From Prostheceraeus crozeri (Eukaryota; Platyhelminthes; Polycladida; Euryleptidae), in the NCBI GenBank assembly GCA_907163375.1, contig CAJQUW010006801.1, forward strand, positions 1 to 64,000: a DNA stretch of 64,000 nucleotides, in the 5' to 3' direction. Position numbers and translations under genes: made by a program. Below, piece after piece: positions 11,311-22,906 of the stretch. How positions within the stretch are numbered: position 1 is the first letter of the stretch; every line of letters starts with the position of its first letter. Below the pieces are notes generated by a model. The model was not told where the DNA came from and searched no databases. It saw only the letters and a program-made list of their open reading frames with translations.

Positions 11311-11735
11311 ATGAGCATAAATGAGTTTTTGAAATTATATGGAACACAAACAACAACGAATTTCGATTTAAAGAAAATCGCAAATCAATTGGGAATAAAG
11401 AATTTTCATGTTCTAATGAGAGACGAATTACAATTCCTAAAAAATAAGCCAACAATAACTATAAATTTCATAACAAACCTTCATACGTCAGATGAAAAAG
11501 GAATACATTGGTCTGCAGGTATCTTTAATAAAAATCGAGATAATTGGTTCGACTCTTATGGACTTCCACCTACAAACGAAGTCAAAAATTACTTGGCAAT
11601 GGAATTTATAATACAATTCAAATTCAAAACCGGGAACTACTTATTGTGGTCCATTATGTCTTTATGTTTTATTTAAACTACAAAAAGGGGTACCATTTCT
11701 TGATATTATGTTAGAATTGAACGAACCGTAGGTTC
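11311..11735 (+). pseudogene. Adenain-like cysteine protease (PRO) of element B, broken
   Basis: Resembles the Polinton maturation protease of the adenain/Ulp1 group, which cleaves capsid precursors. Visible features: LGIKNFHVLMRDEL near the N-terminus, the catalytic His region GIHWSAG, an acidic FDSYGLPP motif, and a Cys region near 11650 (CGPLC-type). The length of about 140 codons is that of the family. It lies alone on the plus strand and converges on the integrase gene. Fossil copy. Confidence 0.8.
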
Positions 11736-11768
11736 TATGGCTACGCCTAACAAGGGAATTTCATTCCC
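11723..11768. repeat. Triple hairpin between convergent protease and integrase genes
   Basis: Three small hairpins in a row, each with a three-base loop: GAACC-GTA-GGTTC (11723-11735), GGC-TAC-GCC (11739-11747) and GGGAAT-TTC-ATTCCC (11754-11768). They lie just where the two convergent genes end and could serve transcript ending. They belong to the dispersed double-hairpin family. Confidence 0.75.
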
Positions 11769-11796
11769 GAAACGTTAGTTCCAATAATAATGATAA

Positions 11797-13084
11797 TTAA
11801 AAATCACTTCGTTGTAATTCATTTTGATAAAATCGGCCTCTGATATTTTCATCATGTAAATCTTTGATTTCGCAAGTAATCGGATAAGTTTGATTTATTT
11901 TACAAACTTCAAGTATTTCTTTAGTCCAGTATCCGACGAAGCCTTTTTCAAATTTATTCTTATATTTAAATATTCTAACTCTATCTCCAATTTTAAATTT
12001 CGGCTTAAGTTTCTGCAAATTCGGATTACTCTCATTCGAATAATTATTCTCGAATATTTTTTTTCTTTTCAAATCAGGGTCGTCAGAAGCATTCTTCGGG
12101 GTTTCTTCAATACCAAAATGAACTTTATTATCGTACTCTTCTACAACTCCTGGTAATATCTTCAACCATTTCTGATTTCTTTGCTCAGTAAATTTCTTGA
12201 ATAATTTATTTTTTAACGTCCGATTGAATCCTTCTATCACTACAGCTTTTCCTGCGTTTTCAGTTGAATAAACAGTTTCAAATAGTGGCTGAACGTTTCT
12301 GTTATAAAATTCCGACCCTTTATCAACAAACAATTTTTTTGGCTCTCTCTTACTTTCTTTAAAGATTTCTTCAAACGCATATTTAACTGATAGACCACTT
12401 TTATTTTTTAAAGGCTTTACCCAAGCGTATCGTGTTTATAAATATATGACGGTCAATGCGTATTTATAATCTTTTTCATTCGGCATATGAATGAGATCAG
12501 CACTCCAAATATCATCTTTATTAAATACTTTTACTTTCAATAAATATTTAGGCCTTCTGTATTCTTTATGAATTTCGGAGGCGTAGGTTCGAGCGTTGCT
12601 CTCAGACAGCTTTGCTCTCGTTTCATTTAAACCCTGACCGAATAATATTTTAGCTTGTAAAGCTTTCTTAACAAACATTCTTTCAATTTTTTCTCTAAAG
12701 GAAGGATTCTGAATACTATCTAATTCCTGAATCATCTTCTTATCAGCTGCATGTCGAGAACTTAGGTCATGATTTCGATGAGCTGAATCATGCCTGTAAG
12801 CTGCGGCATCTACTCTATTTATTGGTTCTTCACCTGGTTTCGGATTATTATTCTCATCTAGTCTTATATCTAATCGAGTTCCTGGACCGGTATATGAATG
12901 ACCAGGAAGATGTTTTTCTTTCGAATATTTACTACAAATAAATCCAGGAAAGTTTTCTAATGCTTTTTGTATGTCACCTCCAATATGCTGACAATTTGAG
13001 TTTTTATTTTTGTTTGATAGATAATTCAATGAATCTAAATTAGTAATTTTTAATTTAATTAAATTTTCGGAATTTGTAGAATTC
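11797..13084 (-). pseudogene. PLA2-like domain plus retroviral-type integrase gene of element B, broken
   Basis: The upstream part carries a parvovirus-VP1-type phospholipase A2-like region: calcium-loop-like LPGHSYTGPGTRLD, then the catalytic-type helix RVDAAAYRHDSAH. In the same open frame follow a linker and the start of a Polinton integrase core (HKEYRRPKYLLKV, then the first catalytic Asp in IWSADLIHM). The downstream part has the DKGSEF block, the ENAGKAVVIEGFNRTLK block with its Glu region, and a C-terminal chromodomain/SH3-like tail (KFKIGDRVRIFK). PLA2 domains help virus particles breach membranes; integrase inserts the element with a 6-bp duplication, as seen here. Fossil. Confidence is high for both domains, lower for true fusion. 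Confidence 0.85.
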
Positions 13085-13118
13085 ATTTTAAAAGATAAAA
13101 TAAAAGTTTTACCGGATC

Positions 13119-13144
13119 GGACCAAAGGTCCTGAGGTTATTACC
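13119..13144. repeat. Double-hairpin element between integrase and small capsid-associated gene
   Basis: GGACC-AAA-GGTCC (13119-13131) followed by GGT-TATT-ACC. A reverse-complement relative lies at 15797-15823, at another gene border. Confidence 0.75.
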
Positions 13145-13622
13145 GAATCATACTAGGACTTAGATATATTCCAGAACCATCTTTAGTTTCCTTAATTTCA
13201 ATTAAATCATCAACATTGTGGAGAATATTTTTAAGAACTCGTTTTCCTTCATCAACTAAATTTAATTTACTAATAAAATTATCTACTATTCCGTCACCCC
13301 TAGCAACTTTCTCTAACTCTCTATTATGACGTTTTTGTTCTTCTAATGCTGCCTTCTCTGATTTATTTTTATTTACTGCTTAGACAATACCAGCTGTCCC
13401 ACCTGCAACACTTCCTGCTGCTGCTATGCCTCCTATTATTAGTGGAATTAATGGGAGAATCCCGCCATTCTTTTCTTCTTGTAATTGAATATTCTCTATC
13501 ATTGGTTTACTTATGTAATACTTTTTTTTGCTAATCGTAATAGTTTTCGGTGTATTTTTGTCAACAATATTACGTAATTTTAATTCCACAGTTTTATTAT
13601 TATTACTTTTCGCTTGCGACAT
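13142..13622 (-). pseudogene. Membrane-active-type small virion protein of element B, broken
   Basis: Starts MSQAKSNNNKTVELKL. It has a hydrophobic Gly/Ala-rich segment (GGILPLIPLIIGGIAAAGSV, residues about 53-72), then a charged helical region and a short C-terminal motif of the type GSGIYLSP. This layout recurs in adintovirus and Polinton capsid-associated proteins that I compare loosely with adenovirus pVI/pX (recalled, not searched). It lies between the capsid and integrase genes on the same strand, as such proteins usually do. Fossil. Confidence 0.6.
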
Positions 13623-13668
13623 TTTTAATAAAAAATTTTAAGTTATCAAAAATTTGAATTAACTTATC

Positions 13669-13695
13669 GGAGCGAAGCTCCTCGAGGCTTCAGCC
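13669..13695. repeat. Double-hairpin element between capsid gene and small virion protein gene
   Basis: GGAGC-GAA-GCTCC (13669-13681) then GGC-TTCA-GCC (13686-13695). It fills most of the gap between the small-protein start (13622) and the capsid stop (13690), overlapping the latter. Confidence 0.75.
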
Positions 13696-15023
13696 GATCC
13701 TTGCCATCTTTCCATTAAGAATTTCAATAGAATATTTTACATCTTCTAGCAATAAACCATAAGCCATCAATGAAGTTGTGGAATCTTTCTTTTCAATATT
13801 AATTTTTACATCACAACCAGTCTTGATAATAACTTCAGATTGTGCACTTAAATCAAAACAGAAAACTGGATATAAATGTCTCCAATCTCCAGGAGTTAAT
13901 TGTGGTTCAACTCCAAATTCTATACAAAGATTTCGATAAGCATCATATCCTTCCATAAATTGATTATTGGTATCATCGAATCTTAATGGATCAATTGGAT
14001 ATCGGGTTTGATTTAATGAAACTTGTAAACTTCGAATTGTATTAATATGGAAGAGATTATTGTTTTTATCAAAACTTGGAGAATTATTTCTTTGAAATGT
14101 TAGTAATAAATATCTTGGTGTATTTGAAGTTCTAGTAAAATGCCAGTTAAATCTTTGTTCGGAAAAAGTTACTGAACTAGCAGTACGCTTCAGAAAATTT
14201 ACTGGAATTGGTTTGTTAGTATTTAATCTATTTGCAATATCTAATTCGACCTCTAAACTAGGAGTAATATGCTTAATCCACCATTCAAGTCTATCAATTT
14301 TAAATATGCTTTTTTTCCAGTCTTACCAAAAAAGATTAATTCATTATTTGCTGTGCGATGAATTATTAATTTAAATTTTAATTGATATGATATTTCATCA
14401 TAATCTAAATATCCGAATAATGGAGACAATGACCAATTTACTGTTTGCTTACTTTTCTTGTTAAATTCACGTCTTTCTTTATATACACTATTGTTTGTTT
14501 TATTTAAATGATTTGCAATATTTTATACATCTTTCGCAATTCCTGCTGCATCTGTTCCACCGTGAGTTAAATCATCAATAATTTTGCCATCATTAGTATC
14601 AGGAAACCAACCTTCGATTTCATACTTTTTATTATTTTCACCAATTGTTACAAATCTAAGCATTGTATCAATTACACCTGGAGAATCACTTATTGTTTCT
14701 ATATTTTGAGTTGCAACATCTAAACGCATTTGTGTGAATAATCTTGGAAAAAAATTATTCTCTAATGCAATATTATCGGTTTTTGGTAATGGTGTTGTAA
14801 AATTGGCATCACTATATAAAGAAATTTCACAGTGTAAAAATGAATCAGGTAGATATATATAACTCTGCTGATTATCAACTTCAAAAATTAAATCTCCTCC
14901 AGTATTTACTCTACTAGAAGATCCGGGATTCATAGCAATTCATATATAGTCATTCTTTTTTTGATTATAACTAACACCTGGTGGTTTATCTAATTCAAAT
15001 TTATTTTCAATTAGCGAAGACAT
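13690..15023 (-). pseudogene. Major capsid protein (double jelly-roll type) of element B, broken
   Basis: N-terminus MSSLIENKFELDKPPGVSYN. Next comes a segment with NPGSSSRVNTGGDLIFEVDN and strand-rich sequence including an FFPRLFTQMRLDV motif. The C-terminal part has LTPGDWRHLYPVFCFDLSAQSE and ends KMARIG. The overall span of ~440 codons is close to that of Polinton capsid genes. The protein would form the capsomers of an icosahedral shell, with the penton-like protein at 23804-24592 at the vertices. It is codirectional with the membrane-active and fiber-like genes, giving a late-gene-like cluster. Fossil with a few interruptions. Confidence 0.8.
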
Positions 15024-15069
15024 TTTTATAAAAAATAATTTGATTTTTTGTTTTTCTCACACACAGAAA

Positions 15070-15240
15070 AAATTCTGCTAAAATAATTTTACTAAAAAAT
15101 TTTGCTAAAAAATTTTACTAAAAACATTTGCTAATCAATTTTACTAAAAAATTTTGCCAAAATAATTTAACTAAAAAAAATTTTGCTAAAAAATTTTACT
15201 AAAAAAATTTTATTAAAATATTATTTTAGAATTTTGCTAG
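15070..15240. repeat. AT-rich short tandem repeat upstream of capsid gene
   Basis: About ten degenerate copies of a ~16-base word of the type CTAAAAAATTTTACTAAAA / TTTGCTAAAAAATTTT. It lies just upstream of the capsid start, where a promoter would be expected. Confidence 0.8.
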
Positions 15241-15269
15241 ACCAGATCCGCTACAGCTTTGCTGGTTAG

Positions 15270-15374
15270 ACCGAAGGTTGCTGCTCACGCCATTAGCTCT
15301 TATTTCTTCAATTGAAGGTTTTATGGCTACGCCTGATTTCTTCTTATGTTTACTATCAGACGGAGCTCCGCTCC
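15270..15374. repeat. Cluster of short GC-rich hairpins
   Basis: ACC-GAA-GGT (15270-15278), GGC-TAC-GCC (15325-15333, identical to one at 11739) and GGAGC-TCC-GCTCC (15362-15374) lie in the non-coding gap between the small ORF and the capsid gene. Confidence 0.65.
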
Positions 15375-15427
15375 TCAAGGTTTCCCCCACAGCTATGTTA
15401 GCAATTTTTTTTTGTTTCCTCTGAAAG

Positions 15428-15754
15428 TTATTTTAAATTTTTTAGTTCTTCAGAATCATTCCTAAGTTTACGAATAGCTTCTAGTTGTTTTAATTCGTTT
15501 TGAGACTTAACAGCATTTGATATTGAACTAGCTGTACTACCTATAGCAGCTGTTCCTTTTGCAGCAGATGCAATCATATCTTTATTATTTTTAATTAAGT
15601 TAACGATACTTCCAATACAAGAAAAGATGCCAGCTCCTTCCGTGTGAACTGTTTCTCTATTATCATAATGATAAACAGGATTCATACGTGGTTCATGAGC
15701 AATTCTTTGATTTGAAGCAAAATGTTTAAGATTGTGTTTATAAATTATAGGCAT
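15428..15754 (-). CDS. Small capsid-cluster ORF of element B (108 aa), unknown
   Basis: Starts MPIIYKHNLKHFASNQRIAHE. It has a short hydrophobic stretch (GIFSCIGSIVNLI), then Ala/Ser-rich helix with ASAAKGTAAIGSTASS, and ends in a charged helix. Amphipathic small proteins next to the capsid gene are typical of minor virion components. No family assigned. It lies between the fiber-like and capsid genes on the same strand. Confidence 0.55.
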   Translation of the reverse strand: MPIIYKHNLKHFASNQRIAHEPRMNPVYHYDNRETVHTEGAGIFSCIGSIVNLIKNNKDMIASAAKGTAAIGSTASSISNAVKSQNELKQLEAIRKLRNDSEELKNLK

Positions 15755-15796
15755 TTTTAGAAATAAATTTGACTTTTAGGAAAAATATTTACGATT

Positions 15797-15823
15797 GGTT
15801 AGTAACCTGAGGACCTTTGGTCC
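15797..15823. repeat. Double-hairpin element, reverse complement relative of 13119-13144
   Basis: GGTT-AGT-AACC (15797-15807), TGA spacer, GGACC-TTT-GGTCC (15811-15823). Read on the other strand it nearly matches the element at 13119, including the three-base spacer. Confidence 0.8.
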
Positions 15824-15834
15824 GTTTAAGATTT

Positions 15835-16713
15835 ACGTTTGTGAATGTCCAACAACTTCGTGATAACTTTATTAATTGTCTTTTGCACTTTATCTATTGC
15901 GTCAAGTAGCATGTGATGTACTTTAATTTCTTTTCTATTTACTTGCATTTTCTCCTGATTCATCTTCAACGACGTTTTAAGAGCATTTAACTTAATTTTA
16001 AGAACATCTAATTGTCTTTTAACAGCATCTAACTGTTCTTTATTTTCTTTAGAGTTTTCTTGTAAATTTTTCTTTAATTCATTTTCTTAATTGATTTTAA
16101 GAGTTTTCATTTTATCAACTTTTTGATTAAGTGAGTTTACTTCATTTATTATTCTATTCATCTTTTTCATTTGTTGAGTAATTTTAGAACTTAATTCATC
16201 AATACTTTTTTGGAATGTAGTTTGTAACTGCTTTAATTTTTTTTAAATTCTTTCAGGTAGTTTTTCTATTTCATCTTCTAATTGTTCTTTCAATAGTTGT
16301 TTCTGATGTTTATTTTTAATGACTGCAGATTTTAACTTTATAGAAAGTAATATTAAAATTTTTGATTGTTCAGAAATCTTTTTAAAAAGTTTTGCTATTT
16401 CTGCTTCTAGCTCTCTATCCTTTTTATCAAGTTTTAATAATTTTTCGTTTCATGATTTGTCATTAAGTTTAAGCAACTTTAATTCGTTCATCAGTGGAAC
16501 CAAAACATCGTCTATATATTTTTCCTTTAAGTCATTGATTTGTGTATCAACATATTGTTTATTTGTTAACTCTGTATTTTGTTGCGGAAGAATAGAAAGA
16601 TGCAATGGACCAGATAAAACGTCTCCAGTTTTCATGATATAATTTTCTATCTCTATTTCAAATTCACGATTATTCGGGATATATGCACCTCCACCAACAT
16701 TTGGTAACATCAT
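15835..16713 (-). pseudogene. Fiber-like coiled-coil gene of element B, broken
   Basis: Starts MMLPNVGGGAYIPNN. Residues about 28-60 read like the conserved module of phage tail fibers (MKTGDVLSGPLHLSILP, then LTNKQYVDTQI), the G-D-x-L-x-G-P-L...K-x-Y-V-D pattern. The rest is a very long charged coiled coil with Lys, Glu and Leu heptads. A trimeric spike or fiber attached to the vertex is the natural guess. It is first in a minus-strand cluster with small ORF and capsid, and diverges from the plus-strand gene at 16791. Fossil. The motif call is from pattern memory. Confidence 0.55.
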
Positions 16714-16790
16714 TTTTAAAACAATAAAAAAGTAATTTTTTTTATATAATGAGAAAAAAAATAAAATTTTTTCTAATAAAAATAAAAAAA
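16714..16790. promoter_or_regulatory. Divergent intergenic region of element B
   Basis: 77 bases, extremely AT-rich, between the starts of the minus-strand fiber-like gene and the plus-strand unknown gene. It must hold both promoters if both were expressed. No specific motif stands out beyond runs of A and T. Confidence 0.45.
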
Positions 16791-18141
16791 TGGAAAAAGT
16801 AAATTTAAAAAAATTATATTTGTCCGCATCATCCTGTTCTTCTTATTCGAGAGATCAACGGGATTTGAAAATAAATGTTTTGATAATAATAATAATCCAT
16901 GTATAGATGTTAATATTTTATTTGAATTACAAGCCGAAATATTTAGAGAACAGACTAAAGGTTTACCATCTATTGAAACTAATTATTGTATTTTTCCAGG
17001 TGATCCATTTATAAAATTTATGGAGATTGTAAGTAAGTATAATGATGTGGCTTACGTAGAATTAAATAAAGAAAATATGGTTATAATAGGTCATAATAAT
17101 GTTCATGGTTTTATTAGAGCAGTTTTGCCGATTAGTAATACTGATTGGATAGAAACTAAAATTATTAATTATATCAATATTAAAGAATTAGTTAAAAAAT
17201 TAAAATCTTTTTCCAAAGAAAAAATAAGATTATTTGTTGATGAACAAAACCAATATAATATTCATATCGAGAGTAAAAAGCATAGCGAAGAATTATTATG
17301 TCAAGTTTATTATAGAGATACAATTTATAAAGAAGAAACATTAGAAATGCCCCAAAGATATGATGATGATACGTATATAGGATTATATTCCAACTTAAAG
17401 ATTAATTTATTAAAATCTTACGTCAATGGTTTGGCCCAACAAGAGAAAATTTATATGTGGACAACACCTTATACTATTAACAATGACCATAATCATAATC
17501 ATAATAAACGAACCGAAGGTTCTAGGGCTTTGCCCGATCTTAAAGAATCTTATGATAATAATGATGATTCTGAAACACCTGAAAAAGGTGTAAATGGTAA
17601 AAAAGATTGTAAAAATATTAGTAATTATAAAAATTTAAGTGAAGAAAAATTTATATCTCATACTGATGTACATGATATTAATACTACATATAATCAAAAT
17701 TTATCTAAATTTCATTTTCTTACAATTGAAAATAATAATGATGGAATAGTTGAAGATACTGTTAGACAACTATGTGTCGGGTCTACAAAATTTAAATTAG
17801 GATTTACATCTAATCAATTTAAAATTTTATCATCTTTAATAAAAACTAAAAGTGATTCAGATTATGGTGGTACTATTAAATTTTCCAAAAGAGATCAAAG
17901 ACCAATATTTTTCTCTATTATATTATTATCAGATAAGAAATTTAATTTAGAGTTAGATATTACAATAAGAGAATGGTATCCTATCAGGGAATGGCATCCT
18001 ATACCAAAAAGTGTAATTTATGATGTTGAAAAATCAATTTATGATGATGATGAAGAATCAATAGTTAGTGAAAAAAATTTAAATTATCTTTTGATAAAAC
18101 GTTATATGATAAAACTTAATATGATAAAGAAAATAAAATAA
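16791..18141 (+). pseudogene. Unknown plus-strand gene of element B
   Basis: A mostly open region whose main frame is 17020-18141 (373 codons from MEIVSKYNDVAYVELN). Upstream coding-like sequence reaches an ATG at 16791. It is strand-rich with spaced hydrophobic residues, a His/Asn-rich linker (about residues 155-165), a double hairpin in frame, and a second strand-rich half (LCVGSTKFKLGFTSNQFKILSSL). The two-halves layout and the VAYVELNKENMVIIG opening vaguely recall a sliding clamp, but I cannot support that. Its place directly before PolB on the same strand suggests a replication-linked role. Confidence 0.45.
17510..17535. repeat. Double-hairpin element in frame inside the unknown gene
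   Basis: GAACC-GAA-GGTTC (17510-17522) followed by GGGC-TTT-GCCC (17525-17535). It is translated as RTEGSRALPD without disturbing the frame. Nearly identical to 18566-18591. Confidence 0.85.
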
Positions 18142-18233
18142 TTTAAGAACGTGAAATGTATAATAATATATGATAAAACTTAATATGATAAAGAAAATAA
18201 AATAACTTAAGAACGTGAAATGTATAATAATAT
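18106..18233 (+). repeat. Two tandem copies of a 64-bp unit at the end of the unknown gene
   Basis: 18106-18169 and 18170-18233 begin ATGATAAAACTTAATATG and are almost identical. The first copy contains the stop codon of the preceding gene. A simple local duplication. Confidence 0.85.
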
Positions 18234-18565
18234 AAAATAACACTCAAGTCCTTGATATTAGAATGTTTATATCTAAAATTAAAACACCACTTTTTCTTTA
18301 AAAAATAAAAAAATGGAAAATACCAAGTTTTATTGTAACTTATGTAAAAAAAAGTTGCAAACAAAAAGAAGTTATCAATCTCATTTAAATAGTAAATTGC
18401 ATTTACAAAATGTAGATCGAGTTGATGAAGGAATTATATTAAAATTAAATAATTATATAAACTATCTAGAAACATTACCTACTGATATAAAAGTTAAAAA
18501 AATGTTTGATGATTATTCACATTCGGAATATAAAAAAGTTTTTAATAGTGAAAATGAACATGTAC

Positions 18566-18591
18566 GAACCGAAGGTTCTAGGGCTTCGCCC
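18566..18591. repeat. Double-hairpin element in frame near PolB zinc finger
   Basis: GAACC-GAA-GGTTC then GGGC-TTC-GCCC. It is translated as RTEGSRASPAP. Two perfect stems with GAA and TTC loops; nearly the same sequence as 17510-17535. Confidence 0.88.
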
Positions 18592-20273
18592 GCACCAGAT
18601 GGAAGATATTTATTTAGCGATACTGATGAATTTAACGAAATAGACGAATTAAGCGAAATTAAAAAAACAGATGAAGCTGAACGAACCGATGAAGCCGTAA
18701 CAGATATAAAATATTTATTTAATGAATCTGTTGAACATAATGAAACCGATGCAACTTTTTCTGATATTCTAACCAACTTTTATAATATATTCAAGAAATC
18801 TTTCAAATGTTATATGAATGTAGAAGTACTTTATACAAAAAATGTACCTGATGGAATTCCTGAAGAAATAATACAAGGACATTTTATAAATTCACAAGAA
18901 ATTCATAATGTAAATGATATACAACCCATATTTGAATCGATGATACTTAAATTAGAAAATTGTATAATTGAAGCCCAGTTACGTGAATCTGGTTGGAGAT
19001 TTGTTAAAATACTATCTAAGAAAATAGTAATTGATAAATATAAAAATAATACTGGTGGTAGTTATTTTCCTTTACCTTTCAGTTCACCACAAATAATCAA
19101 CATAAAAAATGAAGATGATTATTATTTCTGTGGAGTATTATAGCACATTTACATCCTGCAGAATATCATAAAGAAAGACTAAGTCATTATAATAAAGAAG
19201 AATACATAAAGGAATTTGTTCTCTCTGATGGCTTAGATGAATTTCCATATGATTATAAGAGGTTAATAAAGTTTCATAAAAAGAATAAAAATTTAATAGA
19301 AGTAAATGTTTTTGAATTAAATGTGAATTATGTTTCTATTGGTAAAATTACTCCACTTTACTCAGATTCAAAAAAATTTTATTTGAATAATAAAAATTTA
19401 TGTCAATCAGAAATAGTATATAATGATAGAGGAAATTACATGCATCATAATATTTTTTACCAAGGAAATATAATATGTACTGAAAAATTTGAAATTATAA
19501 AAACACTATCACCAATAATGATTAATCATAATAATTATAAAGGACGTAATTATAATTATGATTATGATTCCGATTATTTATCTTTATCTTTAGAATATCA
19601 ACAAAAATTAGAAAATTTAAATAAAAGTTTACAAAATTGTAAAACAGATTATCAACAACAAACAAAAATATTAGTACAAGAATATGGCCATAAATATCAA
19701 AATAAGATAGAAACGATACAAAAATTAAATGCAGAAAATAATGAAGACAATAAAGAATTAAATAATGAAGAAAATGAAACCAATCAAAAAATAAATGAAT
19801 CTTTAAAAAAAATGTCTACAACAATATAAAAAAAATATGATAAAGAATATAGTTATCAGTTACAAATATTAAATCAAAATTTTCATCGAAATACATTTAA
19901 TCTTACAAAAGAAATTGATGAAACACATGAAATATATCAAGATAAATTTGAAAAACTAGAACAAACAAAGCAACCAGCACAAGCGAATATATTATATTAT
20001 CAGGGTCATTTTATATTGTGTAAAGATGTTTCTATATATACAAAAACTTCAGATAATACAAATTTTCCTTGTCTTCAATGTATGACGAGCTTTAGAACTT
20101 TAGAAGAAATGAATAGACATTAGGAGAATTGCCAACAAAATGAAGCAGTTAGAAACACATTTCCAAAAGATGATTATTTAGAATACAATAAATGGTATTT
20201 TTAAAAAAAGTACCCTTTACTATTTATTGTGATTTTGAAGCATATAATGTTAATATGACACAAAATCACGGGG

Positions 20274-20302
20274 CATCGGAGATGTCTTCCAGGGCTTCAC
20301 CC
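20274..20302. repeat. Double-hairpin element in frame in PolB
   Basis: CATC-GGA-GATG (20274-20284) and GGG-CTTCA-CCC (20292-20302). It encodes an SEMSSRASPD-type peptide resembling those of the other in-frame copies. Confidence 0.65.
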
Positions 20303-20334
20303 GATTCTGAAAATGATAATTCTGAAAATGGTAC

Positions 20335-20359
20335 GGGCCAAGCCCTAGAACCTTCGGTT
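20335..20359. repeat. Double-hairpin element in frame in PolB, opposite orientation
   Basis: GGGC-CAA-GCCC (20335-20345) then AACC-TTC-GGTT (20349-20359). This is the 17510/18566 type read from the other strand, yet still open in the gene frame (GQALEPSV). It lies only ~30 bases from the preceding member. Confidence 0.85.
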
Positions 20360-20576
20360 TATAAATATGAAAAAAGTGTATTTGAACAAAGTAAAGAAAA
20401 ATATTTATTTGAACAAAAACCATTATGTTGGGGAATGTACATTCATTCAAATTATCCTGAATTATTTAAATCAGAATATTTTCAATACTATGGTGAAGAT
20501 AGTTCAGAAATGTTTACAAAGAAAGTAGAAGAATTACAAAATTATTTTTTTATTAATTTTGTTAGAAATTAATTTT

Positions 20577-20725
20577 GTTAATGAAACAAATTGTTATTAC
20601 TGTGGAAAAGAATTTACAAAAAATTATAAAAATGGCAAAGGTAGATATCTTGACAAAGTAAAAGATCATGATCATCTAAATGGATTATATAGAGGTGCAG
20701 CACATAATTCTTGTAATCTTAATGC
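20577..20725 (+). other. HNH/endonuclease VII-like zinc knuckle inside element B PolB
   Basis: CYYCGKEF, then KDHDHLNGLYRGAAHNSCN: a C-x2-C pair, a D-H-D-H-x2-G-x2-R-G core and an H-x3-C-N ending. This is the beta-beta-alpha metal pattern of recombination endonuclease VII. It is commonly embedded in Polinton-type polymerases, so it is a domain of PolB rather than a separate gene. Fossil. Confidence 0.7.
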
Positions 20726-22825
20726 TAATAAATTTAAATATAACTTTGTTCCTCTATATTTCTACAATGGTTCTAAATATGATTTCCATCTAGTAATGAA
20801 AGATTTATTTTCATCTGAAAAATTACAACAACAACAAATAAATGTACTATGTAAAACAGAAGAAGAATATTTTTCAATGCAATTAGGTTGTATTAGAATT
20901 TTAGATGCATTTAGATTTTTTACTCCTTATTCATTAGATGTTATGGGAAAAACTTTGAAATCTGAACAATGTAAAATATTAAATAAATATAATTTAAAAC
21001 ATTTAAAAGGAATATTTCCGTATGAGTACATAACTGGAGATTTTAATTCTGTGAATAAAATTATGGAAGAAAAACAACTTCCTCCAATAAATAAATTTAA
21101 ATCAACATTAAAACAATCACAATTATCTGAAGAAGACTATGCAGAAGCTGAAAAGAATTGGAGAGAGTTAGATTGTAAAACAATGTATGATTATACAATG
21201 AAATATCTTCAGATAGATGTATTAATACTAGCTGATCTTTTCGAAAACTTTCGTGATATGTGTTTAGAATATTACGGAATAGATCCATGTTATTGTTATT
21301 CTACACCAGGTTTAACATGGTTAGCAGGATTAAAACATACAAATGTTAAACTTAAACATTATAAAGAAAATACATATGATAAATTATTAATTTTTGAATC
21401 TGGAATTAGAGGTGGAGTTTCATCAGTTTTAGGTAGTCGTTATGTACAGTGTTACAATAAAAAAGTAAATCCTGATGATTATGGAATAATGAAACCTTTA
21501 TCTCCAGAAGAAAGCGATCAGTTTATAAAATTGTTTAATCAAAATATAGAAGGACTTATATCAAATGAAGTTAGTCAAGCAGCAGTTAATGAAATCATGA
21601 GAGAAAACCATTTGTTCTATTATGATTTTAATAGCTAATATTCTTCTTGCATGATACAAGAATTACCAACAGGTGAAATGTCATGGTGTAATATTCTAGA
21701 TTATCAAAAAACATATGATGGAAATTATAATCATGGTTATATATATGAAGTTGATTTAGTATATCCTGATGAAATAAAAGATAAAACAAAATATTCTCCT
21801 TTCTGTCCCGAAAACAAAATTCCCAATATAGAAGATTTTTCAGATTATCAAAAATCTTTAATTCCTAAAAAATACAGACCAACAAAAAAACTTATGTAAA
21901 CTTAAGTAATAAAGGAAAGTATGTTGTTGAAGGAAGAATGCTAGATTGGTATTTAGAACATGGAATGATTCTCACCAAAATACATCGAAAACTAGAGTAT
22001 AGAAAATCTAAATGGTTAAAAAATTATATAGAGTTCAATATTGAAAAACGTAAAATAGCTAAAAGAAATAAAGATGATTTTGGAAACGTGTTCTTCAAAT
22101 TAATGAATAATGCATTTTATGGGAAGACTTTAGAAAATGTGCGTAATAGACAAAATATTGAAATAGTTTATGATAAAGATAGGTTTCAAAATTTAACAAG
22201 GAAAACTACATATAAAAGAACTACTAGATTTAGTGATGAACTATGTGCTGTACATTTACGCCGAATCAGCGTAAAACATGATAAGTTTAATTTTATTGGA
22301 TTCACTATATTAGAATTAGCTAAACTATTTATGTATAAATTTATATATGATTATTTAGCACCTGCTTATGGCAAAAACTATAAATAACACTTTACAGATA
22401 CCGATTCTGTTTTCTTAGAATTAACAATACCGTATAATTCTTCACTTGATGAAGAAATTAATAAAATAAAAGATATCATTCATCCTTCTGATTTATGTAA
22501 AGTAAAAGATGAATTAGAAGGAAATGAAGATTTCATAACAGAAGCTATATTTTTAAAATCTAAATGTTCTTGTTATAACACAACTAATAATATTAAAACA
22601 CATAAAACATTAAAAGGAATTTCAAAGGCATCGGTGGCTAATCAAATAACATTTCAAGATTATAAAAATGTATTATTTAATAATGAAATAAAAACAGCAT
22701 GTAAATATAGACTTAATTCAAAGAAACATAAAATGTATTTAAAAGAAGAACATAAATTAGCATTAGATCCATTTGATGATAAAAGAAAAATTTTACCTGA
22801 TGGAATAACTACTTCAACTTTTTAA

Positions 22826-22906
22826 TTTTCTAATTTCTAAGATAGACAAATTTGATATATATAAAATTAAAAAAAATATTATAACACTATATTTGTATAT
22901 CTTTTA
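22826..22906. terminator. Short convergent gap between PolB and ATPase of element B
   Basis: 81 bases of AT-rich sequence separate the ends of the plus-strand PolB and minus-strand ATPase. Transcript ends of both must lie here or overlap. No hairpin is seen, unlike the convergent gap at 11723-11796. Confidence 0.35.

Larger units (their letters stand above)
18313..22825 (+). pseudogene. PolB of element B with N-terminal zinc fingers, broken
   Basis: Begins MENTKFYCNLCKKKL with a C2H2 finger (CNLC...H...H). A Gln/Asn-rich coiled section follows (19323-19830), then a second CxxC finger region near 20070 (FPCLQCMTSF). Polymerase landmarks follow: exonuclease I FTIYCDFEAYN (20217), an HNH/endonuclease VII-like knuckle (20580-20725), exonuclease II-like KYDFHLVMKD, the LQIDVLILADLF helix, motif A YYDFNS (21620), motif B KLMNNAFYGKT (22095) and motif C DTDSVF (22398). 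Finger-plus-knuckle polymerases of this kind are frequent in metazoan Polintons. It converges on the ATPase gene. Fossil with several interruptions. Confidence 0.85.
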